The notes under the pieces: generated by a model
What the model saw: the letters and a program-made list of their open reading frames with translations, nothing else
Told to the model about the DNA's origin: nothing
Database searches by the model: none
NCBI GenBank assembly: GCA_964432985.1
Contig: CAYSPT010000080.1
Span: forward strand, 1-21,906
Length of the DNA: 21,906 nt
From: CAYSPT01 sp964432985
GTDB taxonomy: Bacteria > Muiribacteriota > CAYSPT01
Reading direction: 5' to 3'
Position numbers and translations under genes: made by a program
Shown here: positions 1-7,619 of the stretch, in pieces
Layout of the letters: each line of letters begins with the position of its first letter
Position numbering within the stretch: position 1 is the stretch's first letter

Positions 1-2
1 TT

Positions 3-221
3 ATCGATCGGTGGGAGAAAGACAATAACCAGACAATGCCGAGCGGGATTGTGGTGCGGGAAGAAGGAAAGCCCGGAGAAATCGGTCAATTACTTCTTTC
101 ACCTGTTTATATGAAAAAACTCCCCGATTGCTACCGGGACGGAAAATACTTTTACATGGAAAAAACCGGGACGGTGCGATGTATACTGCACGGGACGGTT
201 GACCAACCGATCCCTGATTGA
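3..221 (+). CDS. 3' end of an unidentified plus-strand gene (partial)
   Basis: An open frame enters from the left window edge and stops with TGA at 219-221, giving 72 visible residues. The composition is protein-like: a hydrophilic start (IDRWEKDNNQT), then GEIGQLLLSPVYMKKLPDCY and DGKYFYMEKTGTVRC. The order 'GEIG...', then 'DG.(Y/F)' and 'TG.V' loosely recalls the carboxylate end of adenylate-forming (AMP-binding) enzymes, but this is a weak resemblance on a fragment and I do not assign a function. The internal ATG at 36 is probably not the start, because the frame is open to the edge. Its last 70 bases overlap, in antisense, the tail of the convergent gene at 152-1429. Confidence 0.5.
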   Translation: MDRWEKDNNQTMPSGIVVREEGKPGEIGQLLLSPVYMKKLPDCYRDGKYFYMEKTGTVRCILHGTVDQPIPD

Positions 222-1429
222 AGTGTCCCAAGATCAAGGAAGTAATAGTTCGGTTGACAGGGTTCATTCCTGGAAATGGGTTTCCTACAGGATAAAAAAT
301 CGTCGCTGGTGTCGATGCCGATGGTGCGCTTGGGGACGGCGGGTTCGTCCTCCGTCGACACTTCGGTCGCCGTGTTCTCGTTTTCGAGATCCGGTGCTGA
401 TTTCTCCATGGTTTCAAGGAATTCCTTGCTCCCGGAATCGCTGCGCTTGCTGAAAATCGATTTGATCTTGTTGAAGAGGTTTACGAAGAGCCGCTTGACG
501 TCGTAGCCGCCCCCTTCGTCTACTTTTTTGTACAGCTTGCTAGCCGGCAGTTTGCCAACGCTTTTCTGCCCGTTCAAAACCGTAAAGGTCCCCCCAGAAG
601 GAGGGTATTCCCACCAGATGGTCCGCAGCACGGCCCGGTCGCCCGTGTACTTGATCGACGGCAGGGTGCGGGTGCCGTTGCGGTAAGTGGAATGCTCTTT
701 CTTTTCGGCAAAATCGCTCCGTTCGGGAATCAGATCGAAGGTTTCGGCGTCGCGCACCATGCGGTCGCCGTTGGCGAAAGTGACCTCCAGGTTGCCGTCC
801 TCGTCGAAGGTCACGTGGGTGGGACGTTTGCCGGGGAACAGGTAGAACTTGTTGTGGTTGCGGCTGACGCGTTCCATGACGAAATCCGTGACTGCCAGTT
901 CGCCTTGCTGGAGCAGGGAGAACTGGCGGTCCCCCCGATTGAACAGAACCTGTTCTACCTTGCCGTTTCGTTCGAACACCCTGATTTGCTGTCCATGGGC
1001 GTTCTTGATTATCGACTGGCCTTTCAGATCGCCGCTGCGGGTCATGTAGGGTGAAAACTTCATTTCTTTCACCCCGTCGGGGAGCGGACCGATGACGATG
1101 GGGTGGCCGCTTTCTTCTCCGGCGGTCTTGCCCATGAGTCCGGCCACTTTTTCCAGGTCCTCGTCTGCGCCGCTGCGGTCACCCAGTTTCTGCTTGACTT
1201 CGGCTCTCAGGACATAGCCCTTCTGGTACTCGGGATACCGCCCGACCAGCTGGTCCAGGAGCATCAGGGCCTTTTCGAAGTCCCCGAATTTCTTACACGA
1301 AAGCGCCTGCAGGTAGATGTCGTTGGGGGACAGTTGGGAAGAGCCCAGGGCGCTGTGGCAGTTGCCCGCCAGTACGATAAAGGCCGCCACCGCCAAAATA
1401 ATCGAAACAAAACGCGCACAACGATGCAT
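152..1429 (-). CDS. Secreted TPR-like protein of unknown function
   Basis: The 425-residue protein opens with a signal peptide (hydrophobic core about residues 8-22, likely signal peptidase I cleavage near HSALG/SS). Residues about 36-100 look like one or two tetratricopeptide units (YLQALSCKKFGDFEKALMLL, then GYVLRAEVKQKLGD with a following helix). Residues about 105-300 are rich in Gly-Asp-Gly and Asn-Gly turns alternating with short strands, suggesting a beta-rich domain. Residues about 300-375 are charged (Lys then Glu). The start is supported by GAAAGGG about 7 nt upstream of ATG. The last 50 residues are odd: they are Cys-rich, differ in composition from the rest, and partly overlap the convergent gene at the left edge, so the native stop may have been lost by a small indel. 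TPR domains usually mediate protein contacts; no enzymatic motif is visible. Confidence 0.75.
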   Translation of the reverse strand: MHRCARFVSIILAVAAFIVLAGNCHSALGSSQLSPNDIYLQALSCKKFGDFEKALMLLDQLVGRYPEYQKGYVLRAEVKQKLGDRSGADEDLEKVAGLMGKTAGEESGHPIVIGPLPDGVKEMKFSPYMTRSGDLKGQSIIKNAHGQQIRVFERNGKVEQVLFNRGDRQFSLLQQGELAVTDFVMERVSRNHNKFYLFPGKRPTHVTFDEDGNLEVTFANGDRMVRDAETFDLIPERSDFAEKKEHSTYRNGTRTLPSIKYTGDRAVLRTIWWEYPPSGGTFTVLNGQKSVGKLPASKLYKKVDEGGGYDVKRLFVNLFNKIKSIFSKRSDSGSKEFLETMEKSAPDLENENTATEVSTEDEPAVPKRTIGIDTSDDFLSCRKPISRNEPCQPNYYFLDLGTLQSGIGWSTVPCSIHRTVPVFSM

Positions 1430-1658
1430 AGAAAAACCCTTTCATAATAACTATAGCTGAAAAGTTATTCGATTGTAACGATATTTTTCTCAGCGGACAG
1501 TGTTCCAAGCCCGGTCAAACATTCGAAAAGGCTGATTTTTCTGCGGTTTGCGGGACATCCAATAAAATGAAACAATAAGTAGAATATCGCATAGAAAACA
1601 ATGAAAGCGGTACGTTCCACATCCCACACCACATCCCACAAAAACGGAGGCGGTAACA

Positions 1659-2619
1659 ATGAAATCAGCTATCACATTCACCATGGTGTTGTTCCTGTGT
1701 TTTTCCCTGACTTCCGCCAGCAGCGGTTACGATCTGTTTGATGGTCTCTGCCAGGCAAGTGTTACTGTTACTACTTACGTGGAGCCCGGAACAGACGGTG
1801 AAACACTGGATTTTTTCATGGTTATGGTCGTGGAACATACAGAAGGAAAAATCACTACCGGCTATGGGCGCCGCCCGAAAGACACCCCCGGCTATAATAA
1901 CGACGGATATACTATCGCTATGTATGACACCGATGAGGATGAATCCATCTGGGANNNNNNNNNNNNNNNNNNNNNNNNNNNNNNNNNNNNNNNNNNNNNN
2001 NNNNNNNNNNNNNNNNNNNNNNNNNNNNNNNNNNNNNNNNNNNNNNNNNNNNNNGTATGACACCGATGAGGATGAATCCATCTGGGATGACACTGCTGAG
2101 GAAAGCTCCACTGAAAATGATTCTCCCGGATATGACACCGACGGATCTCACTCCGGGAACCGGCTGGCTGAGTACTACAGTAATTCCTCCAACTACCGCA
2201 ATGTCTACAACGACGTCATGGGCTGGTACGGAACCACCAGCAACGGTTGCGTTGCGTTCATGTCAACGGCCCTAAGGCAGGTAGGCTACAGCGTGCCCAA
2301 GCACGGCCGGGATGCCAGGGGAGAGGGAATCAGCCTGGTCACCCGTCCGTTCTCCAACTATCTCGAAGGTCAGCTGGGTTTTCAGCGTATCAACGATGCC
2401 AGGGCCCTGAAGCCGGGAGACGTGGTCTTTACCACTGACGCACCGCGCTGGCCCGGGTATCCCGCCCACACCTACATGTTTCAGAGCTGGGCGGATCAGT
2501 CGCAGGGGCTGGCCTACGTGGTGGACAACCAGGGATCCACCCACATCCGCAACATCTGGCAGCACGGAACGTTCAATTTCTCACCGTTCCGCTACGCGCT
2601 TCGCCCCACGGCCAGGTAG
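1659..2619 (+). CDS. Secreted protein with candidate Cys-His-Asp (papain/NlpC-like) hydrolase domain
   Basis: A GGAGG sequence 8 nt upstream supports the ATG at 1659. Residues 1-22 form a signal peptide ending near TSAS. The coding sequence is interrupted by the gap at 1955-2054, whose flanks are identical over 33 bp. Collapsing the duplicate plus the Ns (133 nt) brings both parts into one frame and gives a 275-residue protein. A Gly/Asp/Glu/Ser-rich acidic stretch (about residues 65-120) precedes the C-terminal domain. That domain has Cys153 in NGCVAFMSTAL at a helix start, His226 in YPAHTYMF and Asp245-Asn246 in VDNQG, the order expected of NlpC/P60, CHAP and other papain-like amidases. The KPGDVVFTTD strand between them is also typical of that fold. 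The same domain, with identical spacing, ends the protein at 5085-7335. Substrate unknown; a cell-wall peptide or other amide is plausible. I infer the fold from motifs only. Confidence 0.75.
1955..2054. other. Assembly gap with duplicated 33-bp flanks
   Basis: Exactly 100 N. Positions 1922-1954 and 2055-2087 are identical. Removing one copy and the Ns restores the reading frame of the surrounding gene, so the contigs most likely overlap and no sequence need be missing. A real tandem repeat of the acidic YDTDEDESIW unit, collapsed by the assembler, cannot be excluded. Confidence 0.85.
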
Positions 2620-2774
2620 AATCGCCTGTTAACAACTCCCCATGTCATAAACCAGGGGCTTTAGCCACGGGCTTTACGACGTTAACTGGTAAGTTTGTAC
2701 AGCGTACATTGGGAAAATGACTTGGCGTAAGGCTGCATTTCTCCTGGCGCACCGGTATGTGTGGGTATAACAAA

Positions 2775-2795
2775 GTGTTGTAAAATTTACAACAC
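2775..2795. promoter_or_regulatory. 21-bp perfect palindrome, candidate operator
   Basis: The arms GTGTTGTAAA and TTTACAACAC are perfect 10-bp inverted repeats around one central base. There is no T-run after it, so a terminator is unlikely. The symmetry and AT-rich centre fit binding of a dimeric transcription factor. The target gene is unclear: the next start on the plus strand is 315 bp away. Confidence 0.5.
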
Positions 2796-2877
2796 CTTTC
2801 AGAAGGACATGTACCGACCGCCGCCGCGTCGCGGCTCTTCACCGGCGCCTTAACCTCACCTACCCCTATTAAACATC

Positions 2878-2919
2878 TTGTACTCATTTTGAGTACGATC
2901 GTACTAAATTTGAGTACAA
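2878..2919. promoter_or_regulatory. Double palindrome (two 17-bp GTACTCA...TGAGTAC boxes), candidate tandem operator
   Basis: GTACTCATTTTGAGTAC (2880-2896) is a perfect 7-3-7 palindrome. After the 4-bp spacer GATC comes GTACTAAATTTGAGTAC (2901-2917), which is the same box with one mismatch. The centres are 21 bp apart, about two helical turns, so two dimers would lie on one face of the DNA. The whole 42 bp is itself almost perfectly self-complementary, with three mismatched pairs. It lies about 190 bp upstream of the C45-type gene. No regulator gene is visible next to it. Confidence 0.6.
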
Positions 2920-3050
2920 CCTGCGAAAGGACATATACCTCCTCGATTGGGTTCTCCACCTGATAAAAGCTATCTGCTACTCCCTGAGAGCCCAACCAGG
3001 ATCCTATTTGCATTTCGTTCCCCGGTTTAAGTAGACTGCGCTTTTAGACC

Positions 3051-3081
3051 TATTCAACGATCAGGTTTATTCAACGATCAG
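3051..3081. repeat. Two 14-bp direct repeats before the C45-type gene
   Basis: TATTCAACGATCAG occurs at 3051-3064 and again at 3068-3081, a 17-bp period, ending 28 bp before the ATG at 3110. It may be a regulator site or a slippage duplication. Confidence 0.6.
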
Positions 3082-3109
3082 TTCGACACCAAACGGAAGG
3101 TTCACCGGG

Positions 3110-5050
3110 ATGAAAAAGGGCTGTATGAACCAACCATGCCACATGAACCCACCAGGCACTCCCCGCCGCCGCGCCCTTGCCACGGCAGCTCGTGCAAAAG
3201 GCCGACCACCCTATAGAATCCTCCGTATAGCGGCAGTACTCGGTATCCTTGCGGTGGCCAACTGGCTCCTGGCGACCTGGATGCTGTGGTCCGCCGCCGA
3301 AACCATCCTGCAAACAGTACGCGACGCCTCCTGGGGCCTGGATTCGCCCGAAATCAACGTCACGGTCTACCGCCAACCTGACCGCCGGCAGGACGACCAG
3401 ACGAACGATCAGAAGGGCGAAAGCGACGTTCCCGCGCTCTTCGCCCGGGGGGTAATCCGGTGTGATTCCGGTTCGGTCAGTATTTTCGTGGAGCATGGAG
3501 AGTACGTGGGTCTGATCGGGGCGGGAAACCGTAACATCCTCTATCTGAACACATCCGGCGCCCATTTTATCGGTGGCCCCAGCGGTTTCGAGCGTACGGT
3601 CCCGGCGCTTAAACGGGTGGCGGCCCTGCTTCCTGCCTTTAGAACGGTGCGGTTTGCCGCGGTGGGATTCCTGCTCTGTCCGATAGTTACCGGTGTGAAG
3701 CGGGTGGACGGGAAGTTGTGCCTGAGCATTGCCTCACTTCATGGCCGGGCCCTGCTGCGGCCCAACGGGGAGCCGGTCAAGATCATAGTACACAAGACCA
3801 TTGGGAAAGAGCGGCTGGAGGTTTTCCTCGATTTCGAACCGTGGCCTCGGTTCAGGCCGCCGCTGGATCTGCCTCCAGACATGAAGGCGGTCAAGGTGGA
3901 CGGGACGGTGTTCGACCGCAGCCTGGCCGCGTTTATCGACCTGCTGGTGCTCAACGCCCGACCGGTGAAATACGAACGGGATCAGGTGCGCACAGAGGGC
4001 AGCGGAAGGCTGGTGATCGAAGACGGGCACCGCACCATGTACTTAAGCGGCAGTCCGTACGAGATCGGATTTCAGCACGGCCGCCTGCTGGCGTCGAACA
4101 TCCGCCGGCTGGTCAACCGCCTGGTGTACGGGGCGGGAGTCTACGATTCCATGGCTCGGGGCGAGTGGTTTCTGGACCAGGCGCGATCATTGATTAACAG
4201 GCAGCGTCCGTTCATTTCTCCTGATTACTTCGAGGAGATGCGGGGGCTGTCCGACGGCTCCGGGGTGCCCCTGGAACTGGTGCAGATGGCCAACATCTTC
4301 CCGGAATTTTTCCACTGCAGCGGGGCGGCCCTTTTCGGGCGGGCCACTCGAGAAGGACAGCTGCTGCACGCCCGGGTGCTTGACTACATGATGGAGACCG
4401 GCCTGCAGGACGAAGCGGTAGTCATGGCGGTTGAAAAGCAGGGCGCGAAGCGGTTCGTCAACGTCGGGTACGCCGGCTTCATCGGCAGCGTCTCGGGTAT
4501 GAACGAGAGCCGTATAGCTCTCGGTGAGATGGGAGGCGGCGGCCGCGGCAAGTGGGACGGCACTCCTATGAGCTTCCTGATGCGGGAGGTGCTTGAGCGC
4601 TGCGGTACATTGGAGGAAGCGCTGGAATATTTCCGTTCCAGCAAGCGTACCTGTGAGTACTATTACGTGGTGAGCGACGGCAACAACCGGTCTGCAGCCA
4701 GCCTGCGGGCTACCCCGGAAATATTGGAGATAATCAGGGCCGGTGAGCCCTGTAAAAAGTTCCCGGAAGCCGTCCCCGACGCCTCCCTAATATCGCGCGG
4801 CAAGCGGTACCGGCACCTGGTGCAGCGGGTGCGGGATTCGTATGGGAACATCGATGACAGGGAGTTGATAAGTATCATCGACCGGCCGGTTGCCGACAAC
4901 GGCAATTTACACAACGTGGTGTTCCTGCCGGAGGAGCTCAGCCTTTGGGTGGCCGACGCCGGGCGCCGGATACCGGCGTGCCGACGTCCCTACCATTTCC
5001 ACACCTGGAACGAATTGTTCCCCGGCCGCGGTGGGAACACGGCCCGGTAA
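3110..5050 (+). CDS. Membrane-anchored C45-family (AAT-like) Ntn hydrolase
   Basis: This 646-residue protein has a basic, Pro-rich N-terminus, one transmembrane segment (about residues 37-60, ILRIAAVLGILAVANWLLAT) and an extracytoplasmic remainder. The C-terminal half (about residues 325-640) matches the acyl-CoA:6-aminopenicillanate acyltransferase/C45 pattern. GSPYEIGFQHGRLL comes first, followed by FHCSGAALFGRATREG with Cys403 as probable N-terminal nucleophile after self-cleavage. Then come LLHARVLDY, a Gly-rich EMGGGGRGKWDGTPMSFLMR segment, and a late NLHNVVFLPEELSLWVA strand pair. Family members hydrolyse or transfer acyl groups on amide bonds. Residues about 65-320 form a large extra domain I do not recognise, so the protein is much longer than the usual 350-400 residues. 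The ATG has a GGAAGG about 9-10 nt upstream; ATG 3125 is an alternative start. It converges with the gene ending at 5085. Confidence 0.8.
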   Translation: MKKGCMNQPCHMNPPGTPRRRALATAARAKGRPPYRILRIAAVLGILAVANWLLATWMLWSAAETILQTVRDASWGLDSPEINVTVYRQPDRRQDDQTNDQKGESDVPALFARGVIRCDSGSVSIFVEHGEYVGLIGAGNRNILYLNTSGAHFIGGPSGFERTVPALKRVAALLPAFRTVRFAAVGFLLCPIVTGVKRVDGKLCLSIASLHGRALLRPNGEPVKIIVHKTIGKERLEVFLDFEPWPRFRPPLDLPPDMKAVKVDGTVFDRSLAAFIDLLVLNARPVKYERDQVRTEGSGRLVIEDGHRTMYLSGSPYEIGFQHGRLLASNIRRLVNRLVYGAGVYDSMARGEWFLDQARSLINRQRPFISPDYFEEMRGLSDGSGVPLELVQMANIFPEFFHCSGAALFGRATREGQLLHARVLDYMMETGLQDEAVVMAVEKQGAKRFVNVGYAGFIGSVSGMNESRIALGEMGGGGRGKWDGTPMSFLMREVLERCGTLEEALEYFRSSKRTCEYYYVVSDGNNRSAASLRATPEILEIIRAGEPCKKFPEAVPDASLISRGKRYRHLVQRVRDSYGNIDDRELISIIDRPVADNGNLHNVVFLPEELSLWVADAGRRIPACRRPYHFHTWNELFPGRGGNTAR

Positions 5051-5084
5051 ATACCGGGGCCGAGGTGCGCTTGAAGGGCTTTCT

Positions 5085-7335
5085 CTACTGTTGTTCGTCG
5101 GTGGGTCGCAGGGCGTAGCCGAAGTAGCTGTAGTCGTAATTCGAGTGCGCCTTGAGATTGCGCACGTGGGTGAAGCCCTGGTTGTCGATGGCGTAGGCCA
5201 GGCCGCGCTCCTTGTTGTACCAGCCCTGGAACATGAAAGTGTGGGCGGGATAGCCGGGCCAGTCCTCGTCGTCGGTGGTGAAAACCACATCACCCGGTTT
5301 GAGGTCCTTGAAATCCGGGACCCGCTCGAAGCCCAGCTTGTGCTCCAGGTGGTTGGAAAGCGACCGGGTGACCATGCTGATGGACTCCACGCGCTCGTCA
5401 TACCCGTCCGCCGGGACGTCGAATCCGGCGTTTCGCAAGGCGGTGGACATAAAGGCGGTGCAGCGGGCCTTGAGAACGCCGAAGGTCTCCAGCATGTCAT
5501 CACCGACCTGCTTGTAATTATCCTTCTGGGAGTAATACTGGTACAGCTTCTTACCGGCTCTGGTCTGCCCCTCGAGGTCTTCTGTCCCGACAGGAAGCGG
5601 GCGCCATTTCATGGTATCGCCGGGAAGGCGGTTGTGCACCATGCCGTCCTCGATGAAATCGTAGGTCAGGTCGCGCACGCGTCCGCGGGCGTCCTCGTCG
5701 GGAATTTCCCGCTCGTGGACCATGGCGTGGGGAACGTTTTCCTCCTCCGCGAAATTGTACCAGCCGTTACGCTGCTCGCCCTTGCCGCCCCAGAAGGCCG
5801 TGCCGATGAGCCCGCGGTCAACAAGTCCCTTCTCGCTGTCGGAGGTGATGACCTGGATGGGCACATCGCTCTTAGCGGCGTTGTTGGCCGCCTGGCGGCC
5901 GTAACTGCTCAGGGCGAACATCTGCTCGGCGTTGAAGTTGAAATGCCCCGGGCGCCCCCACTCCTCGTGGTCGCGCTTGGGCCCGTCGAACACTACCGGG
6001 ATATTGCTCAGCAGCCGTGAAGCCTGGCCGAAAGAAAACCTGTCCAGGACACCGGCGGTGCCCAGCAGGGTCCGGGCCTTCCAGTCGCCCGAGTTAAGAA
6101 ACGGGTCGTAGGCTACTGCCCCCTTGATGTCGGGGTAGCGTCCGGCGATATCCAGGGCTACCGCTCCGCCGCCGGAGAGTCCCACCACGTGGACCGGCGC
6201 TCCGGTGGAGGAGGCTTCGTGGTACACCCGGTCGGCGAACTCGGTGTACAGGTGCTCCTGTCCCGAACGGGGTATGTAGTTGGGGTTGTCGGTGCCGTCG
6301 GCGTTCCTGAAGCCGTGTCCCGGCAGCCGCGGGACGTACACATTGTAGCCTTTGTTCTGCAGGTCTTTGGCCATGTTTTCGTACTGCCAGGTGCCCGCGG
6401 ACCAGCCGTGCAGCAGCACCACCGTGCCCCGGGGATCGTCCCTGTTTTCCGCCGGGAGAAAATAGCTGCGGGAGCCGTCCTGCAGATCCATTTTCTGCTC
6501 GCGTTCCAGAGCACCGGCGATGGCCGGGTACCGGGCAACCGCCGGATTGTCCAGGTCGTATGATGTGCTAAACGGGCTGTCATTCGGTTTGTCATCTGTA
6601 ACGTCGGGAATGTGGATCACAACATCGTCGGGAATGTCCTTAGACTCATCGGGAATGTCCGCAGGAGGTTGTTCAACGGGCCGCCTGCCGGGAATGACCA
6701 GCCGGTCGCCCGGGTAGATGTAAGAATCACGCAGGTTGTTGGCCCGCTTGATGGCTTCCACCGTGGTCCCGTATTTCTCGGCCAGGTAGTACAGCGAATC
6801 GCCGTCTTCCACGCTGATGACGGTCTTCTCAGTCTGATCACCGGTCTGTCCGGTCTGCTTGCCGGGGATGATCAGCGTTTCTCCCGGGTAGAGGAAATCG
6901 TCCTTCATCCGGTTGGCCTTCATGAGGGCTTCNNNNNNNNNNNNNNNNNNNNNNNNNNNNNNNNNNNNNNNNNNNNNNNNNNNNNNNNNNNNNNNNNNNN
7001 NNNNNNNNNNNNNNNNNNNNNNNNNNNNNNNNCCGGTTGGCCTTCATGAGGGCTTCTACCGTGGTCCCGTATTTATTGGCCAGGTCGTAAAGGTTATCCC
7101 CCGGTTTTATCTTGATGACGGGATACTGGCCGGCGGGAGTGGCCTGCGTGGATTGCGCATCCTGCTCGGTGGCCGCGTCACGACCCTCACGGATGAGATC
7201 CAGCACGTCCTGGCCGGCGGCGGGAATACCGCTTGTTCCAAGGAAGAACACTGCCAGTACTAAAAGAAGTGCAGGTAACCTGCAGGTGGATAAATTGATA
7301 AACGAAAAACGTCTGGTATAAGTGCGAAAATGCAT
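5085..7335 (-). CDS. Secreted LysM - alpha/beta hydrolase - Cys-hydrolase fusion protein
   Basis: The coding sequence crosses a gap with 24-bp duplicated flanks; collapsing it (124 nt) gives one 708-residue frame. A signal peptide (core LPALLLVLAVFFLG, cleavage near IPAAG) is followed by two LysM domains (about residues 65-120 and 130-180: GDNLYDLANKYGTTVEALMKANR and GDSLYYLAEKYGTTVEAIKRANN), which bind peptidoglycan or other glycans. The middle domain (about 240-510) is an alpha/beta hydrolase with an LLHGWS oxyanion strand, nucleophile Ser346 in GLSGGG and His495 or His499 near the end. The C-terminal domain has Cys584 (RCTAFMSTAL), His657 (YPAHTFMF) and Asp676 (IDNQG), paralogous to the protein at 1659-2619 with the same spacing. 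I chose ATG 7335 because AAGG lies 8 nt before it; the upstream in-frame GTG (7344) overlaps this site. The two-hydrolase arrangement is unusual. It diverges from the PAD gene. Confidence 0.85.
6933..7032. other. Assembly gap with duplicated 24-bp flanks inside LysM domain 1
   Basis: Exactly 100 N. Positions 6909-6932 equal 7033-7056. Collapsing the duplicate joins ...EALMKANR to MKDDFLYPGETLIIPG, which makes a complete canonical LysM domain in frame. The gap is most likely an unmerged contig overlap. A third, collapsed LysM unit is possible but not required. Confidence 0.85.
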
Positions 7336-7619
7336 CAAGCTCACCTTCCTTTCAATAATACATTAACAAGAACTGGCTTTTTGTTTCAAATTAGTTCTTT
7401 AAAAAACAGGTGCAGCAGGTCTATTGTATTCAGCGCTAAAAAAAAAACATTCCGGCTGACCTGTTTCATCCTGTTTCATACAGAAATGTGAAACTGCTGA
7501 ACGGTTTCGGCATAGAACGAGGTGAGGCAGGAAAAAATGTCTCTGTATGAACCTAAACGAAACTGGGATAAGTATATCCCGGAACGAAAGTAATTGTTGG
7601 AGTTGGAGGATTAATTGAT
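7336..7619. promoter_or_regulatory. Shared divergent control region of the LysM-hydrolase and PAD genes
   Basis: This 284-bp AT-richer stretch lies between two diverging starts and holds no gene. It contains a 10-bp tandem repeat (CTGTTTCATC/CTGTTTCATA, 7461-7480), an inverted repeat GTTTCA...TGAAAC (7473-7478 and 7489-7494), a run of ten A (about 7439-7448), and a short hairpin GGGATA-AGTA-TATCCC (7565-7580) in the probable leader of the PAD gene, 39 bp before its ATG. No promoter hexamer pair stands out. The divergent arrangement suggests, but does not prove, joint control. Confidence 0.45.

Larger units (their letters stand above)
2620..3109. other. Gene-free 490-bp region rich in palindromes and short repeats
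   Basis: I find no convincing coding frame here. The stretch holds a 21-bp palindrome (2775-2795), a 42-bp near-palindrome made of two 17-bp operator-like halves (2878-2919), and a 14-bp direct repeat just before the next gene (3051-3081). Each palindrome is followed after a few bases by a related sequence, AGAAGGACATGTACC at about 2801 and GAAAGGACATATACC at about 2925. A GGGGCTTTAGCC/GGGCTTTACG stretch at about 2654-2680 recalls hairpin ends of IS200/IS605 elements but is too weak to call. The region probably controls the downstream C45-type gene, or it is the remains of an insertion. Confidence 0.6.

Noticed and set aside
2640..2700. IS200/IS605-like end (GGGGCTTTAGCC ... GGGCTTTACG).
   Set aside because: The stem is short with a mismatch, and there is no TnpA or TnpB gene, or partner end, in the window.
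2880..2917. TACT-N7-AGTA site resembling the archaeal TrmB motif.
   Set aside because: The gene content is bacterial and short palindromes of this kind are common; only the palindrome itself is reported.
2645..3013. 122-residue minus-strand open frame across the palindrome region.
   Set aside because: No ribosome binding site, no family resemblance, and it runs through palindromic non-coding DNA.
4890..6020. 376-residue plus-strand open frame.
   Set aside because: It is antisense to the LysM/hydrolase gene, has no protein-like composition and no ribosome binding site.
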